A stretch of 64,000 nucleotides of DNA from Vanrija pseudolonga (GCF_020906515.1 NC_085849.1:124001-188000); one strand, 5' to 3'; shown: positions 11,541 to 21,832, numbered from the stretch's first letter. Program-made: numbers and translations. Notes: generated from the letters alone by a model not told the origin.

Positions 11541-11977
11541 GAGGTGTGCTGTACAGAGTAGTTGTAGCGCGCATGTGTTGCTTCAGAGTTGTTTTAATGG
11601 GTAGGCGAGAAGTAATGCAACAAAGGATTGGACTCGGAAATGGCAGTGCCACTTGCCCGCCATCACTGACGCTCCTTACGTTCTCAAGTTGTCCGCAGCG
11701 CAGCAGCATCGCCACATTGATCGATGATCGATCGATGTTCTCTCAATGTGGTACACAGATTCCCGGATAACGAACCGAGAACAGCGGCAACGATAAGCCT
11801 TCCACACTTCCGCTCTCTCTTCCCACCTCCCGTTGCCTCCTCGTCGCTGCCGATCAATGCCACCCAAAACGCTGATCAAACTGCACATAACTCCCAGAAA
11901 CGCCGGGGCGCGTACTCTTGATAAACCTGCCCGTGCTCATTTTCACTAGTCACTAGTACTCTTCGTCCTCGACAGCA
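11541..11977 (+). promoter_or_regulatory. Promoter region of acidic-family gene A with conserved blocks
   Basis: Holds a palindrome pair at 11716-11736 and a 66-base block at 11841-11906 that matches 13179-13244 before gene B with four differences by my count. The blocks sit at nearly the same distance from each ATG (72 versus 66 bases), and the stretch between palindrome and start is alignable throughout. Confidence 0.75.
11716..11736. promoter_or_regulatory. Paired ATCGATCGAT palindrome, copy 1
   Basis: Two 10-base palindromes separated by one base, the left one with a single mismatch. It ends 242 bases before ATG 11978. Equivalent sites lie before the next two paralogues. Possible binding site of a dimeric regulator, or a cruciform/recombination site. 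Confidence 0.7.
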
Positions 11978-12862
11978 ATGCGTCAGCTAAAGCTCACCTC
12001 CTCGCATCTCGGTGAATCGGCCATCACGATCTCGACTAGTTCCACCGGTCGTCGACGACTCTCGGTTAGTAACGCCCTTTGATTCCTCGCTTACGTCCAG
12101 GACCCGCCCGACGCCGCCGAGAGCCAGTCGCGTCATTCCTCTGTCGACTCGGACGGGTCGACCAGTGGTGAGACCGGTCCGCCGAGTGAGACCCCGACTC
12201 CAAGTGCTCGGACTCTGAGGGTGAGCTTGCTCCGCCGAGAAACTAGACTGATTTCAAAGGACCGCCTCGATACGGCGAACCGCACGTTCACAGCCCACTG
12301 GTTGCCCCTTTTTGAGGCTTACGAGGCCGGACGGAATGGACCACTGGAACTGGCCCCCGTGCGTGCGGTAAGTTGCTCCCCGTGGTTGGATCACTCAAGG
12401 TAGCTTGAAATCGACAGCATCCTCGCCAACACCCCCGACCCGTTGTTCCTCTTCGTCACGCGGGAAGAGCGTGCCGCGGTCGAGACCTCGCGCCTACAGT
12501 CGCTCCATTTCGAGAGGCGAGACCGCCTGCGCGACCAGCGAACCGGCGAGACACAGCGCCCGGTGTGCCCTTTCGTCCGGTTCTTTGAGAAGGTTCAACT
12601 CCAAGTCATCACCGACGAAACGCCCGACTGGCTCTGGCAGGCGTGGTTCGACCCTCCCGACAGCGACGACGACGACGACGGCGATGATGCCACCGCCGAC
12701 GAAGGTGACAGCGATGCCGACACGCTCGTGGAAGAACCCGAATGTGCGCACGACTACGACTTCCTCCTCAGTTTAAACGGGCGTCTTTGGCCCGGATACT
12801 GCAGCTACCGCAATTACCTCGAACGGCGGTTTGGTCCTCAGGGGGCGGGCGGGCCGCCGTAG
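11978..12862 (+). CDS. Acidic tandem-family protein, paralogue A (unknown function)
   Basis: I do not recognise the family. Four exons: 11978-12064, 12101-12220, 12260-12367 and 12404-12862, all phase 0, giving 257 aa. Exon 1 encodes a basic MRQLKLTSSHLGESAIT-type start, exon 2 a Ser/Thr/Pro-rich stretch, exon 3 exactly 36 residues (DRLDTANRTF...), and exon 4 the main domain with FFEKVQLQVI, LWQAWFDPPDSD and a run of Asp before a Cys-containing tail (EPECAHDYDF, GYCSYRNYLERRF). No signal peptide or membrane helix is seen. Intron 3 ends in TAG at 12403, chosen because it gives LEIDSILA, matching LEIEVILA in paralogue B. Introns are 36-39 bases. It shares promoter blocks with B, so the two are probably co-regulated. 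Confidence 0.85.
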
Positions 12863-13309
12863 ATAACGGCAGCTTAGCCCGTCGGCCTCGTGCAGCACCA
12901 TCCGTCGCCATCCATCCTCCCTCCCCCAACCATGTACGCTCCCACGTATCGCGCACAGCAGCCTAGTCCCTGTGCCCGCCCGCATCATAGGATCCATTGT
13001 AGAATATACCATGCACGCCGAATGGCCACCGCCCGGTTGCAGCTCGCGTCCCATCGATCGATGATCGATCGATGTCCCCTCCATATGGTAGGCAGCTTCC
13101 TGGGTAGCGCACCCAGCACGCCGGTAACGATAACCCTTTCACACTCCTGCTCGCTCTGCTCATGCTCATTACCATACCTCGTCGCTGCCGATCAATGCCA
13201 CCCAAAGCGCTGATCAAACTGTCCATAACTCCCAGTAACGCCGGACCACATGCCTTTAGCTCGACTTCTGCCCGTGCTCGTTGCCATCACTGTACTTCAT
13301 CCCTCAGCA
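12863..13309 (+). promoter_or_regulatory. Intergenic A/B: repeated block plus promoter of gene B
   Basis: 12931-13073 is repeated at 14269-14414 between B and C, including GCACAGCAGCCTAGTCCCTG and a shared stretch ATCCATTGTAGAATATACCA. It ends in palindrome copy 2 (13053-13073). The 66-base block matching the gene A promoter is at 13179-13244. Confidence 0.75.
13053..13073. promoter_or_regulatory. Paired ATCGATCGAT palindrome, copy 2
   Basis: Perfect 10+1+10 arrangement with central G. It ends 237 bases before the gene B start at 13310. Confidence 0.75.
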
Positions 13310-14183
13310 ATGCGCCAACTCAGGCTCACCTCCCCCTACCTCGGTGACACGGCCATAACCGTCTCGACTGGATCTGAACGTGGCCGCCGCCGTCGTCGTC
13401 GCTCGGTGAGTACTTTGGTGTTCATTCTTGCTGATACTTATTCAGAACTCGCTCGAGGTCACTGAGAGCGAGCCGCGCCCCTCCCAGCGTCGTCGCTCCT
13501 CTCCCTCCTACGACCCCGACGACATCTATGCCCCTCCGCCTCAGCCACTGAGGGTAAGCCCATCTCGGCGCGCACGACGTACTGACGAAAAAGGACCGTC
13601 TCGCTATCGCGAATCGCGAGTTTATGCACCACTGGCAGCGCCTTGCCAACTCATACGACGCCGGCCGCCACGGGCCTGCCGAGCTGGCGCTGGGCCGTAA
13701 GGTAAGTCGGTGCTGTCTGTGACAACAGCTGACGCGCAGCTGGAAATCGAAGTCATCCTCGCTAGGACTCCGAACCCCCTACTCCTCTTCGCGACGCCTG
13801 AGGAAGCGGCCCAGGTCCGGATCTGGCGCCTGTATGGGCCTCTGCTCGAGCGTCAAGAGCGCGTGTTTGATCAGATGATGGGTACGCCGCCGCGCCCGGC
13901 TTTCCCATTCCGTCGGTTCCTTGACAAGGTTCAAATCCGCGTCATCGACGAGAACACGCCCGACCACCTCTGGCAGGCGTGGTTTGACCCTCCCGACAGC
14001 GACAGCGAGGCGACCGCCAACGATCACCGCAGCGACAGCGAAGACGACACCCTCTTCGACGAGGAGGAGCCCGAATGCCCCCACACCCACGACGCGCTTC
14101 TCCATTTACTGGGGCGCCCCTGTGAGGGCTATTGCAGCATGCGCTGGTACTTTACACACCACTACCAGCCCGGCTCCACCTGA
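13310..14183 (+). CDS. Acidic tandem-family protein, paralogue B (unknown function)
   Basis: Closest relative of paralogue A, 251 aa from four phase-0 exons: 13310-13405, 13446-13553, 13594-13701 and 13740-14183. Exon 1 MRQLRLTSPYLGDTAIT matches A almost residue for residue and ends in an Arg cluster that could act as a nuclear signal. Exon 3 is again 108 bases (DRLAIANREFMHHWQRLA). Exon 4 carries LEIEVILARTPNPLLLF, RFLDKVQIRVI, LWQAWFDPPDSD, a Glu/Asp-rich stretch and the tail PEGYCSM-like segment (CEGYCSMRWYF). The second intron ends in AAG rather than CAG or TAG. The coding exons are less alike between A and B than the promoter blocks are. Function unknown. Confidence 0.86.
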
Positions 14184-14688
14184 TCTGTGTAGATAACGGA
14201 CACCAGCAGTCGGCCAACCACGAGGCCGGCCGCCGCCAAGGCCCTCCCTTCCACCTCCCTTCCACCACCATGTATGTACACTCCACGCATCTCGCACAGC
14301 AGCCTAGTCCCTGTGCCCGCCCGCATCACATGATCCATTGTAGAATATACCATGCACGCCGAATGGCCACCACCAGGTCGCAACTCGCGGCACATCGATC
14401 GATCATCGATCGATGCCCTCTCGATGTGGCACCTCGGGGCGTTGTGTCCCTCCTTGGAGGACAAGCCTACAACGGCAGACTGGGCACTCCTGTAGCCCAT
14501 TCGTCACCAGCTCACCAGCTCCTCCTCCCAGCTCGTCGTCGCGTTGTCACGATGTTTGTCGCGCCGATCCAAGGCCACGCGACGACGTGCTGATCTTCCT
14601 GGTCGAAAACTCGTAACCCCGTCGCCCTCCTTCCTTCAACTTGCCTTTTCCTTTCGTCTCGCATCAGCCTCACCACTTAACAAGCAAA
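14184..14688 (+). promoter_or_regulatory. Intergenic B/C: second copy of repeated block, promoter of gene C
   Basis: 14269-14414 repeats the A/B intergenic block. Downstream of the palindrome the sequence diverges from the A and B promoters, and the 66-base block is not recognisable. Confidence 0.7.
14394..14414. promoter_or_regulatory. Paired ATCGATCGAT palindrome, copy 3
   Basis: Perfect 10+1+10 arrangement, central C instead of G. It ends 275 bases before gene C start 14689. Confidence 0.75.
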
Positions 14689-15524
14689 ATGGGCAAGCTC
14701 CAGCCCACCTTTTCTTCTCGCGCTGCCTCAGTGAGTCATTGTGCGCGACATCACTGACGTGTAGGCCTCGTCTGGCCTTGAAGCGAGCGACGCTGCGACT
14801 TCTGGCCCCTCTGCGTCCGTCCCGCACGACTCGGCGGACGACGACGAGCTCGCCACCCCGCGTCCGCAGATGACTCACGTGAGTTGGAGGTCGTTGGCAC
14901 ATCTGACACCAAGGCCGAGATCGTGGTCGCCAACGGACCTTACGAAGCCCAAGCCAGCCTTGTGCTCAACGCGTTCACCGCCTATGACGGTGCCCCTCCC
15001 GAGGAGAAGGCGTTCTACAAGGTAAGCGGGCGGACGCCGCTCACCGCCGCGCCCAACTGACCTCCCCCCAGCGCGCCCTCGAAGACGTCATCGCGTCCTC
15101 TCCGCCCATGGTGCACACCATCACGCCGTCCCAGGCCCTGGTGCACGAGAGGAACCGCGTGTTCCACGAGGCCTCGGAGGAGCGCCACCGCCAGATTGTG
15201 GCGCAGCTCCAGGAGACGCTACAGCTCGTCCGGCTCCTCGACGCCGAGAGGCCCGAGGCCCTTGCTGCCGGCGGCGGCGGCGGCGAGGAGATGATCGCTC
15301 GCCTGGTCGAACGCGCGGCGGCGTATACCCCCCGCCCGCTCCGCGAGTGGTTCAAGAAGATCTCCATTGCCGTCGTTGATGAGGTGGTTGAGGTTGAGGA
15401 CGAGGAGGATGAGGACGAGGAGGACGAGGAGTGGGTCACTGAGAACGACAACGACGCCGGTGACGACGAGATGGGCAACAACGCGACTGTCAATGCCGAA
15501 GACGAGGTCGAGGGCCGCGCCTAG
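14689..15524 (+). CDS. Acidic tandem-family protein, paralogue C (diverged, unknown function)
   Basis: Third member, 238 aa, exons 14689-14730, 14765-14878, 14914-15021 and 15072-15524, again four phase-0 exons with exon 3 of 108 bases. Exon 3 (AEIVVANGPYEAQASLVLNA) aligns with DRLAIANREF of paralogue B. Exon 4 aligns through LEDVIASSPPMV, the REWFKKISIAVVDE segment (equivalent of RFLDKVQIRVIDE) and a strongly Glu/Asp-rich tail, but the LWQAWFDPP segment and the C-terminal Cys tail are gone. The middle of exon 4 is predicted helical or coiled-coil (HEASEERHRQIVAQLQETLQ). Exon 1 is only 14 codons and does not match A and B, so the N-terminus is the least certain part. Confidence 0.8.
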
Positions 15525-17336
15525 CCGTGGACCCGACGACTCTTTCACCCCTCATCCGAATGAACAACACGACAGCCACAAGCCCGGCACAGCAGCTTAG
15601 TCCCTGTGCCCTTCCATCACATCCCGCAGACAACACCCCCAGCTCGGACTCCCGCACAACAGCACGAACTCACCTGGCCTCACTACCACCGCACACACAA
15701 CACGCACAGCAGCCAAGCCCCTGTGCGCTCCCACCTGCACTCCATCGGATCGACAGTGGCCCTCGTTCCATTCCATTCACAATGTAATCATGCCCGAGCA
15801 GTGCCACCGTCGGAAGCAGATAGGCGCGGCGTCGGTTCCTCGGCGTAACTCGGCCCGTCGTGTCGTCTATCCGTCGTCTACGCTGAACCACTCACCAACA
15901 CTCACCACCCGTCCCCAGTGACATGCAGCAGTGACTCCACGGCACAGAGAATACACGCAGGTACCCGCCGTGCTGCCGCCGACGACGACGCCGACGCCGC
16001 GACGCCAAGTGCCCACCGGCCGGAGCCAGTACGCCCGGCGTCTCGTCCGCTCTCTCTCGCTCAGCCCTGCCTCTTGCTCACTCGTCGGGGCGCGGCCAAT
16101 CCCATCCTTCCTCCCGCCGTGATGGGGCAGCGAGCGGCGGCTGCCTCTCCGCGCAACGGCACGGCACCGCACGGCACGACTGCCAGATCCTGGCCGCCTA
16201 GGAACCGGAGGATGGCGAAGGAACGGGTGGTCGTGGTCGTGTGGGTTTGTTTCCGGCGGGTCGTCGTCGTGTCGGGCGTGGTCAAGTTGTTCTCTTCAAC
16301 ATTGCACGGTGCCGAGAGAGTCTGGTGAAGGTGTTGGCACTGCAGGTGGTCGTCCAGCATGCGCTGAGACCTGCTCACGACTGAGACAATCCTGCTCCGT
16401 CCTGCCCACCAACGGGCCCAACCCCAACCACCCCACGTGCCCAGCACACTGCTCGTTCCTGTGCCTGTACCCTGCCCCTGGAATCGTACCGACGATGCAG
16501 AGCCAAAAGCCACCATTGACCGCCGCCGCGAGTCTCGCCCCGTCCCTCCCCTTTGCTCGAGTCTGGGGTCGTCGGACGAGCCGGGAAGAGGTCTGAGCCT
16601 GAGCCAAAAGTCGCCGACTGGCACCCAAGCAAAGGCGCGACGCCGGAAAAAGGCGTCCAGGCGAGGACAAAAGTCTTGGCAGCGCTAGCGCCGCCCTGGG
16701 TGGGTGGGGGCTGGCTGGCTGCGTCGTGCGTGAGTCTGTACGATGCAGTGTAGTACCCCAGCTGTGCCATTATTACTGCCCGTGCGTGCATGCTGCGAGA
16801 AGAGATGGGGCGACAGGGTTCGACTTTGTGCTCACGCCCTGCGTGCACAGCAGGAACTGAGCTTCGCGGACGAGGCGGCGACGACGACGACGACGACGAC
16901 CTCGTTCCTTGTCCCTCCCCCCGCCGCCGCCGCTGCCGTCGCCGATAACCGCCGACAAGCTAACAACCAACCTGGAACATGAAACTGACCCACAGCCCAC
17001 TGGACACGTCGGGCCATTAACGCAGGGCATGGCCGTCGCTGTTTGGGGTAGGTGGTGGGCGGCGCCATCGCCCGCGCCACCTCCCCGCGCGGACCTCCGC
17101 ATGGGCCGACGTGTTGGCGTACAACGCTGTTCGACGCGCGGGGCGACCTTTGCCAAGAGATTTGTTGGCTTTGGGGCGGGGTGGGGAGGGGGTGTAGAGG
17201 GCGATGAGGAGGTGACGAGGAGCAGTGCAGAGGGCAAAGGCGAGGGCGAGGGCGACAAGGCCGTAGACGGTACATAACTCTCGCAGGAGGCTACTCGCCG
17301 CCACACCCAGCCCCACACCACTACTATCCCACCACC
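15525..17336. other. Long gene-poor stretch between gene C and the carbonic anhydrase
   Basis: About 1.8 kb. Two degenerate copies of the GCACAGCAGCCTAGTCCCTG motif lie at 15587-15620 and 15704-15740. Minus-strand open frames around 16061-16848 lack recognisable domains and look like GC-rich chance frames. The remainder is the promoter of the carbonic anhydrase gene. Confidence 0.5.
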
Positions 17337-18323
17337 ATGAAGCTCACCCTCCTTGTCACCCTCGCCAGTGAGTCGGCACGACCACCTCCTTCCTGCCCCC
17401 TCTAACACACGCAGCCCTCCTTTCGGCCTCGGCCAGACCTACCTCGCGTGCAACCGCAGACGACTGTGCGGTGTGTACCATCAAGACCCCCTACCCCGCC
17501 GTCGACAGCTACCTCAACGGTAACTGCCGCTGGGCGGCCGCGACCAACAAGCGCGACCCGACGTTCCTGCCTACGCTCGCGACGGCGCAGCACCCGCCGC
17601 TGCTCTGGATCGGGTGCGCCGACTCGCGCGTGCCGGAGACGGTGATTACCAAGAAGCGCCCCGGTGACATCTTTGTTCATGTAAGTCGTCGAGGCGTTGT
17701 TTGGATCTCGCAGTCGGTCGAGTGTCACTTTGCTCGGGCTCGCACATGGCATCACGCGCACACTCCCCGCTCGATCACTCCACTCGCACTCACACTCGCT
17801 GCGCTCGTGCTCGTGCTCACACCCCCAGCGCAACATTGCCAACCAGTTCCATCCCGAAGACGACTCGGCCAACGCCGTGCTCAACTACGGCGTGCTGCAC
17901 GTCGGCGTGTCCGACGTCGTGGTGGTGGGCCACACGTCGTGCGGCGGCGCCAAGGCGGCCTACGAGGCGGTGCACCCGCCCGCCGCGGCTCCTGCTGGGC
18001 ACCGTCGCGATGAAGCCGCCGCGGCCGCGAACGACGGCAGCGACCACCTGAACCGCTTCCTCGCGCCGCTGATCGACATTGCCAAGGGTCTGCCGGGTAA
18101 CTCGACCATTGACGACCTCATCGTTGCGAATGTCAAGAAGGGCGTCGAGAATGTCGTTGCGTCGATCGTGAGTAGCACAACGAGGACCCGGAGCAAGCTG
18201 ACACCACCGCAGACCATCAAGGCCGCCTGGGCGCAGGGCAAGAACGTCACGGTCCACGGCTGGGTGTACCACCTCGACACGGGCCTCATCACCGACCTCG
18301 GCGTGTCGCGCGGCCGCGTGTAG
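17337..18323 (+). CDS. Beta-carbonic anhydrase with apparent secretory signal
   Basis: Zinc enzyme interconverting CO2 and bicarbonate, 248 aa. Exons are 17337-17367, 17415-17680, 17829-18167 and 18213-18323. The N-terminus MKLTLLVTLATLLSASARP looks like a cleavable signal peptide, made by splicing across the first intron. Active-site set of the beta class: IGCADSR (zinc Cys78, Asp80, Arg82) and VGHTSCGG (zinc His134, Cys137). Well-studied fungal beta-class enzymes such as Cryptococcus Can1/Can2 are cytosolic, so a secreted or vacuolar/periplasmic form is notable. An Ala/His-rich insert (HPPAAAPAGHRRDEAAAA) follows the second zinc block. A bicarbonate-supply or pH role outside the cytosol is inference. 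Confidence 0.93.
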
Positions 18324-18529
18324 GCGAGGCGATAAATCTAGATCTAGACAGGGTTGATGGACATTATGTGGGTGCTGCGGGGTGCCTTTGACCGATAGAG
18401 TATCGCACATATTAGGAAGTCCTAATGGATCGTTAATCATCATTACAATTGCCTAACAAACTACCGCGACACTAGGATCCTTCCAGGGGCTAGGTCTAAG
18501 GGGATGCCCACCACACCGTTGCTGCTGGC

Positions 18530-19218
18530 TTATCCACGCCGCGCAGCCTGCTGCTCCTTGTACATGTCGTACGCGAGACACACGGCCGTGGCGAGCACAT
18601 AGTCGACGCCGGGCGCGAGGAAGAGGTACCACGAGTCGGTGTTCTTGCCGAGGTGCTCCTTGCCGAGCATCTTGTGCTCGAGGTGCATGATCACGTCGTC
18701 GTTGGCGAGTACGTCGACCTTGCGCCCGACGCGGTCCGAGCGCAGCGTGAGGCTGCGGCGCTCGCCGGAGTAGTCGGCGTACGAAATGGCAAGGTGCTTG
18801 CCATTCCAGCTGCCCCGCGACTCGGCGTCGAGGAGCCACTTGCCCTCCGCGTCCTCGGCGACGACCTTGCCGAGCCAGGTGGCGAGCTTGCACCGCAGCG
18901 AGACGAGCACGTTGCCCTCGGGGTCGGTGAGGTCTGGTGTGCGTCAGCGAGGAAGGCACCGGCGGCGACTCACCCATGCGCCGGCGGCGGTCGAACGCGT
19001 GGTCCAGCACGCGGAGGACGATCGCGCCGTCCTCGTCGCGCACGGCGGTGTCGGTCTGCCCTGTCAGCTCGTGTCACGGCCCACGCCGCACCCACATCAC
19101 TGGTCTTGAAGATCTTGTCGCGGAAGTAGAGCGTCGTCGGGCCGTCGAGCGGCGGGAAGAGGCCGACTGGGGTGGAGGGGGCGGCTAGCTCGGTCTGGTG
19201 GGGCGTGTAGGCGGGCAT
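18530..19218 (-). CDS. LURP-one-related (LOR/DUF567, tubby-like fold) protein 1
   Basis: 202 aa, exons 19096-19218, 18974-19055 and 18530-18933 on the minus strand, both introns 40 bases. Matches the LOR family by the order TLYFRDKIFKTSD, a strand with D-x-D-G-x-x-V, a second DPEGNVLVSL-type strand pair, and the C-terminal hydrophobic helix APGVDYVLATAVCLAYDMY, which in tubby-like folds threads the barrel. No signal peptide. The family has structural and lipid-related roles proposed in plants, animals (scramblase relatives) and fungi, but none is settled. Exon 2 is 82 bases, identical in length to the matching exon of the second LOR gene near 45 kb, which supports shared ancestry. Confidence 0.85.
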
Positions 19219-20080
19219 TGTCGTGGGTGAGTGAGTGGTGTTGCGTCGTCGTCGCTGCCGCGATCACCTTCTTAACCACCTCGTGCTCCGTTCAGACCGG
19301 GTCGAGGGCGGTGCAAGTCGTCGACGCGTCGAGTGAGACACCAACGAGACCAGTGCTGCACGTTGTTGCTTGTCTTGCTGCGGATGGTGTTGGTGATGTC
19401 ACCATTTGCCGACGCAGCCGAGCACAACAACAACAACACTGGCGGCGGCGTCTAGACCATGCTCCGTCTCCTCATGCTCCTCGTCATTGACGGCCCTCGG
19501 CGTCGGCACATTCTACGACGCAAACTGCTCGGCGACAGCATGGCCTCGGGCCAGGCGGTCTGGGTGGCAAGTTCCGTAATGCCCAAAGGACCCCTTCCCC
19601 GGCGGCGACTCACCTCCGGCGTGTCCGAGCTGCAGCCCGTCAACGCGCACACTGCGGCCATGTCGCCATGTTACTCACCTCGCTCACCACCCTTCTAGGC
19701 GTGCACGACGAGCCGCTGACTCGTCGCCTTCCTCGGTCCGGCGTGACGCCGCCCGGCGCACCGCCCACTGAGCAACGCTGATCCACGCCTCGTGCGCCAC
19801 GGCGCGACGAGACATACACGGCGAGAGGGCGAGTGGTGTGCTGGTGCACACTCGACGAGGACGACGGCGGTGACGACGACGACGACGACGGGCGACACGC
19901 ACACACACAATCACCGCCGCGTGTTTGTCCCCCCTCCCCCCCCTCGACGCTCGACGCCCCCCGTCGACTCAACTCGACTCGACCTCTCCCCCCCGTCGAG
20001 ACAATCAATCACTCTTAAACCACCCCAACCCCTCAACCAACTTTCCCTCCAACTCCCACTCCACCACCACCACCACCACA
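19219..20080. other. Divergent intergenic region
   Basis: Upstream sequence of the LOR gene (minus) and of the 20081 gene (plus). It includes GAC/ACG triplet runs near 19855-19890 and a (CAC)n tract just before 20081. No gene seen. Confidence 0.5.
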
Positions 20081-20981
20081 ATGCCCTCTGATTCCCTCCC
20101 CAGCGTGGCCGTCGACGCAGTCAACGAAGCGACCTTCCGCAGCATGCAGCGCGTGCTCGCCTCCCTCATCGGCCCGCACACCGACCTCGGCGACCTCGAC
20201 GACCTCGAAGACCTCACCCAGCGCGCCTGGTCCATCACCGACCGAGCCTTGGCCATCGAAGCGCGCGCCGCTGCCTTCGAGGCCCTCGATACCCTCCACA
20301 CGCGCCCGGAGAGGCGCACGCGCGCCCTCGTCAACGTCCACGCGTACGGCGACCACCCGCCGGCCCGGGCCGGATGGCAGCAGTTCAGCACGACTGACCG
20401 CGGCACCGACTTCAACCCGGCGCTCGTCAGGCCCCAGCTGGCGCCGTACATCCCCCCCTGGAGGACGACGCGCCGCGGCGGCACTCGCGTCCACGTCGAC
20501 TACGCTGCGCTGCTTGACGACATGATGCCGTTCTCGGTCCGCGGCGGCAGCAATGTGCGCGGTAGAGGCGCCATGGGCACGACGCGTGAGCCCCTGCCTT
20601 GGGTGTATGCGACCGAGGCCGAGGCGCTGCGCCATGTCCATGTGAGTGTGTGCTGTGTGTTGTGTGTGTTGGGGAAGCCGCGCCGACGCTGACACACAAC
20701 GTGCGTAGGAACTCCAAGACCTCATCCTCTGGTGCACCAACCCCACCGGCGACCTCTCGGGCCCCACCAAGCAGTTCCTCTTCGACAGCGCCATCCCCAT
20801 GATCCTCAACTACATTGACGAGGTGCACGCCACGCTCCGCGGCGATCTGCGCCGCCCGCGCAGCTACGAGTTGTCGCCGTTGGACATCACCGCCCCCCGC
20901 GCGAGTGCCGACGAGGCCGACGAGAATGGGTTTGTGCCGTATTTCAGCGGCGGCAACCCCGGTTTCTCCTTCTACATGTAG
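20081..20981 (+). CDS. Hypothetical protein, 277 aa
   Basis: Not recognised. Two exons, 20081-20641 and 20709-20981, with a canonical 67-base intron after residue 187. The N-terminal half is helical and acidic (DLGDLDDLEDLTQRAWSITD), followed by a Pro/Arg-rich middle with YIPPWRTTRRGG, and the second exon encodes LQDLILWCTNPTG, QFLFDSAIPMILNYIDEVH and a Gly/Phe-ending tail (GGNPGFSFYM). No signal peptide or membrane segment. The ATG follows a (CAC)n tract like that before the 4771 gene. Probably a real soluble protein given the clean splice and intact frame; function unknown. Confidence 0.7.
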
Positions 20982-21467
20982 AGCAAGAGAGCATGGGCGA
21001 AGGGAGGTGTGAGGAGAGAGGAGCGAGGTGGGGGTGGGGGTGAGGGGTGAGGTGAGGGCGTAATGAAGCAAGAAGCGAGACTCAGCGAGTGGAACGAGGC
21101 GAAAACGAGTCCAAGACGAGGCGACGACAAGACCAACAAGACAAGGCGAAGACAAAGCTCAAAGCGAAGACAAAGGCCCGAGGCTCGAGGGCAAAACGCG
21201 AGGCGGCGCGAGACGACACGAGGAATGAAAGTAGAGGTACCGACTCTATGCAAGTGTGCAGGGTGTTGTGCGACGCGACGCGGATAAGAGCAGGGGCGAG
21301 GGCGCTGTGCCGAATCAACAATGACACCGAGGTCGGTGTGCATCGTCGAGGCGAGTTCCCCTGCACCAGCCGCCGTGAACAATCAATCGCGCCGAGGGTG
21401 CGTATCATGTCTTGGCACCGCACCGCACGATGCGAGGCCAGCCATGGGATGAAGCAAGGCAGAGGAA
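20982..21467. other. Intergenic, purine-rich low-complexity sequence
   Basis: 21000-21230 is rich in GA and GAC/AAG runs (for example GACAAGACCAACAAGACAAG). It gives long Lys/Arg/Glu-rich open frames with no domain character, so I do not call a gene. Confidence 0.5.
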
Positions 21468-21832
21468 ATGGGGAAGTCGATGGCCCAGACGACTCGAGCA
21501 ACGATGACCATCATGATGCCCCGCATGACCGACGACGACCGCGAGTCCACCTTGCCTCTGAGCATATCAGGCTACGCCCGCGCGGCGTGGACGAACGTCC
21601 AAGAACGCCTCGTGAGTCCCCCGACCGAGACCAACCCGTTAACTCCCAGGCCCTGCAACGCGAGCTCGTCGAGGCGCAGCGCCTCGCCACCGACCCAGAC
21701 TTAGCACCGGGTCTGCACGACACGGTGCTCGTCGTGATCGAGTTTGCGCGCGCGCTGCTGGCGCATAATGCCCGAGAAGGGGAGCAGTTGGGCGCGGTGT
21801 GGGAGGTCGAGACAGAGTGTGGGGAGTGGTAG
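21468..21832 (+). CDS. Small hypothetical protein, 108 aa
   Basis: Proposed exons 21468-21611 and 21650-21832 with a 38-base intron starting GTGAGT and ending CCCAG behind a GTTAAC-like branch. The product is mostly helical: GYARAAWTNVQERL joined to ALQRELVEAQRLATDP, then LHDTVLVVIEFARALLAHNA. No signal peptide; Met-rich N-terminus (TIMMPRM). The start is uncertain because several in-frame ATGs follow 21468. Not recognised; the evidence is the clean phase-0 splice and the helix-like composition only. Confidence 0.5.

Noticed and set aside
12953-15740. Repeated GCACAGCAGCC motif as a CRISPR-like or mobile-element array
   Set aside because: Four copies only, irregular spacing, no terminal repeats or transposase; best explained by tandem gene duplication.
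16061-16848. Minus-strand open frames in the long stretch before the carbonic anhydrase
   Set aside because: Gly/Arg/Thr-rich composition, no domain, no spliceable neighbour exon; probably chance frames in GC-rich DNA.
16773-17408. Minus-strand frame overlapping the carbonic anhydrase promoter
   Set aside because: Low-complexity Arg/Val/Ser product, and it would overlap the start of a secure gene.
21089-21466. N-terminal extension of the small 21468 gene, Lys/Arg/Thr-rich
   Set aside because: Encoded by purine-rich low-complexity DNA; it has no domain character and includes many short repeats, so I start the gene at 21468.
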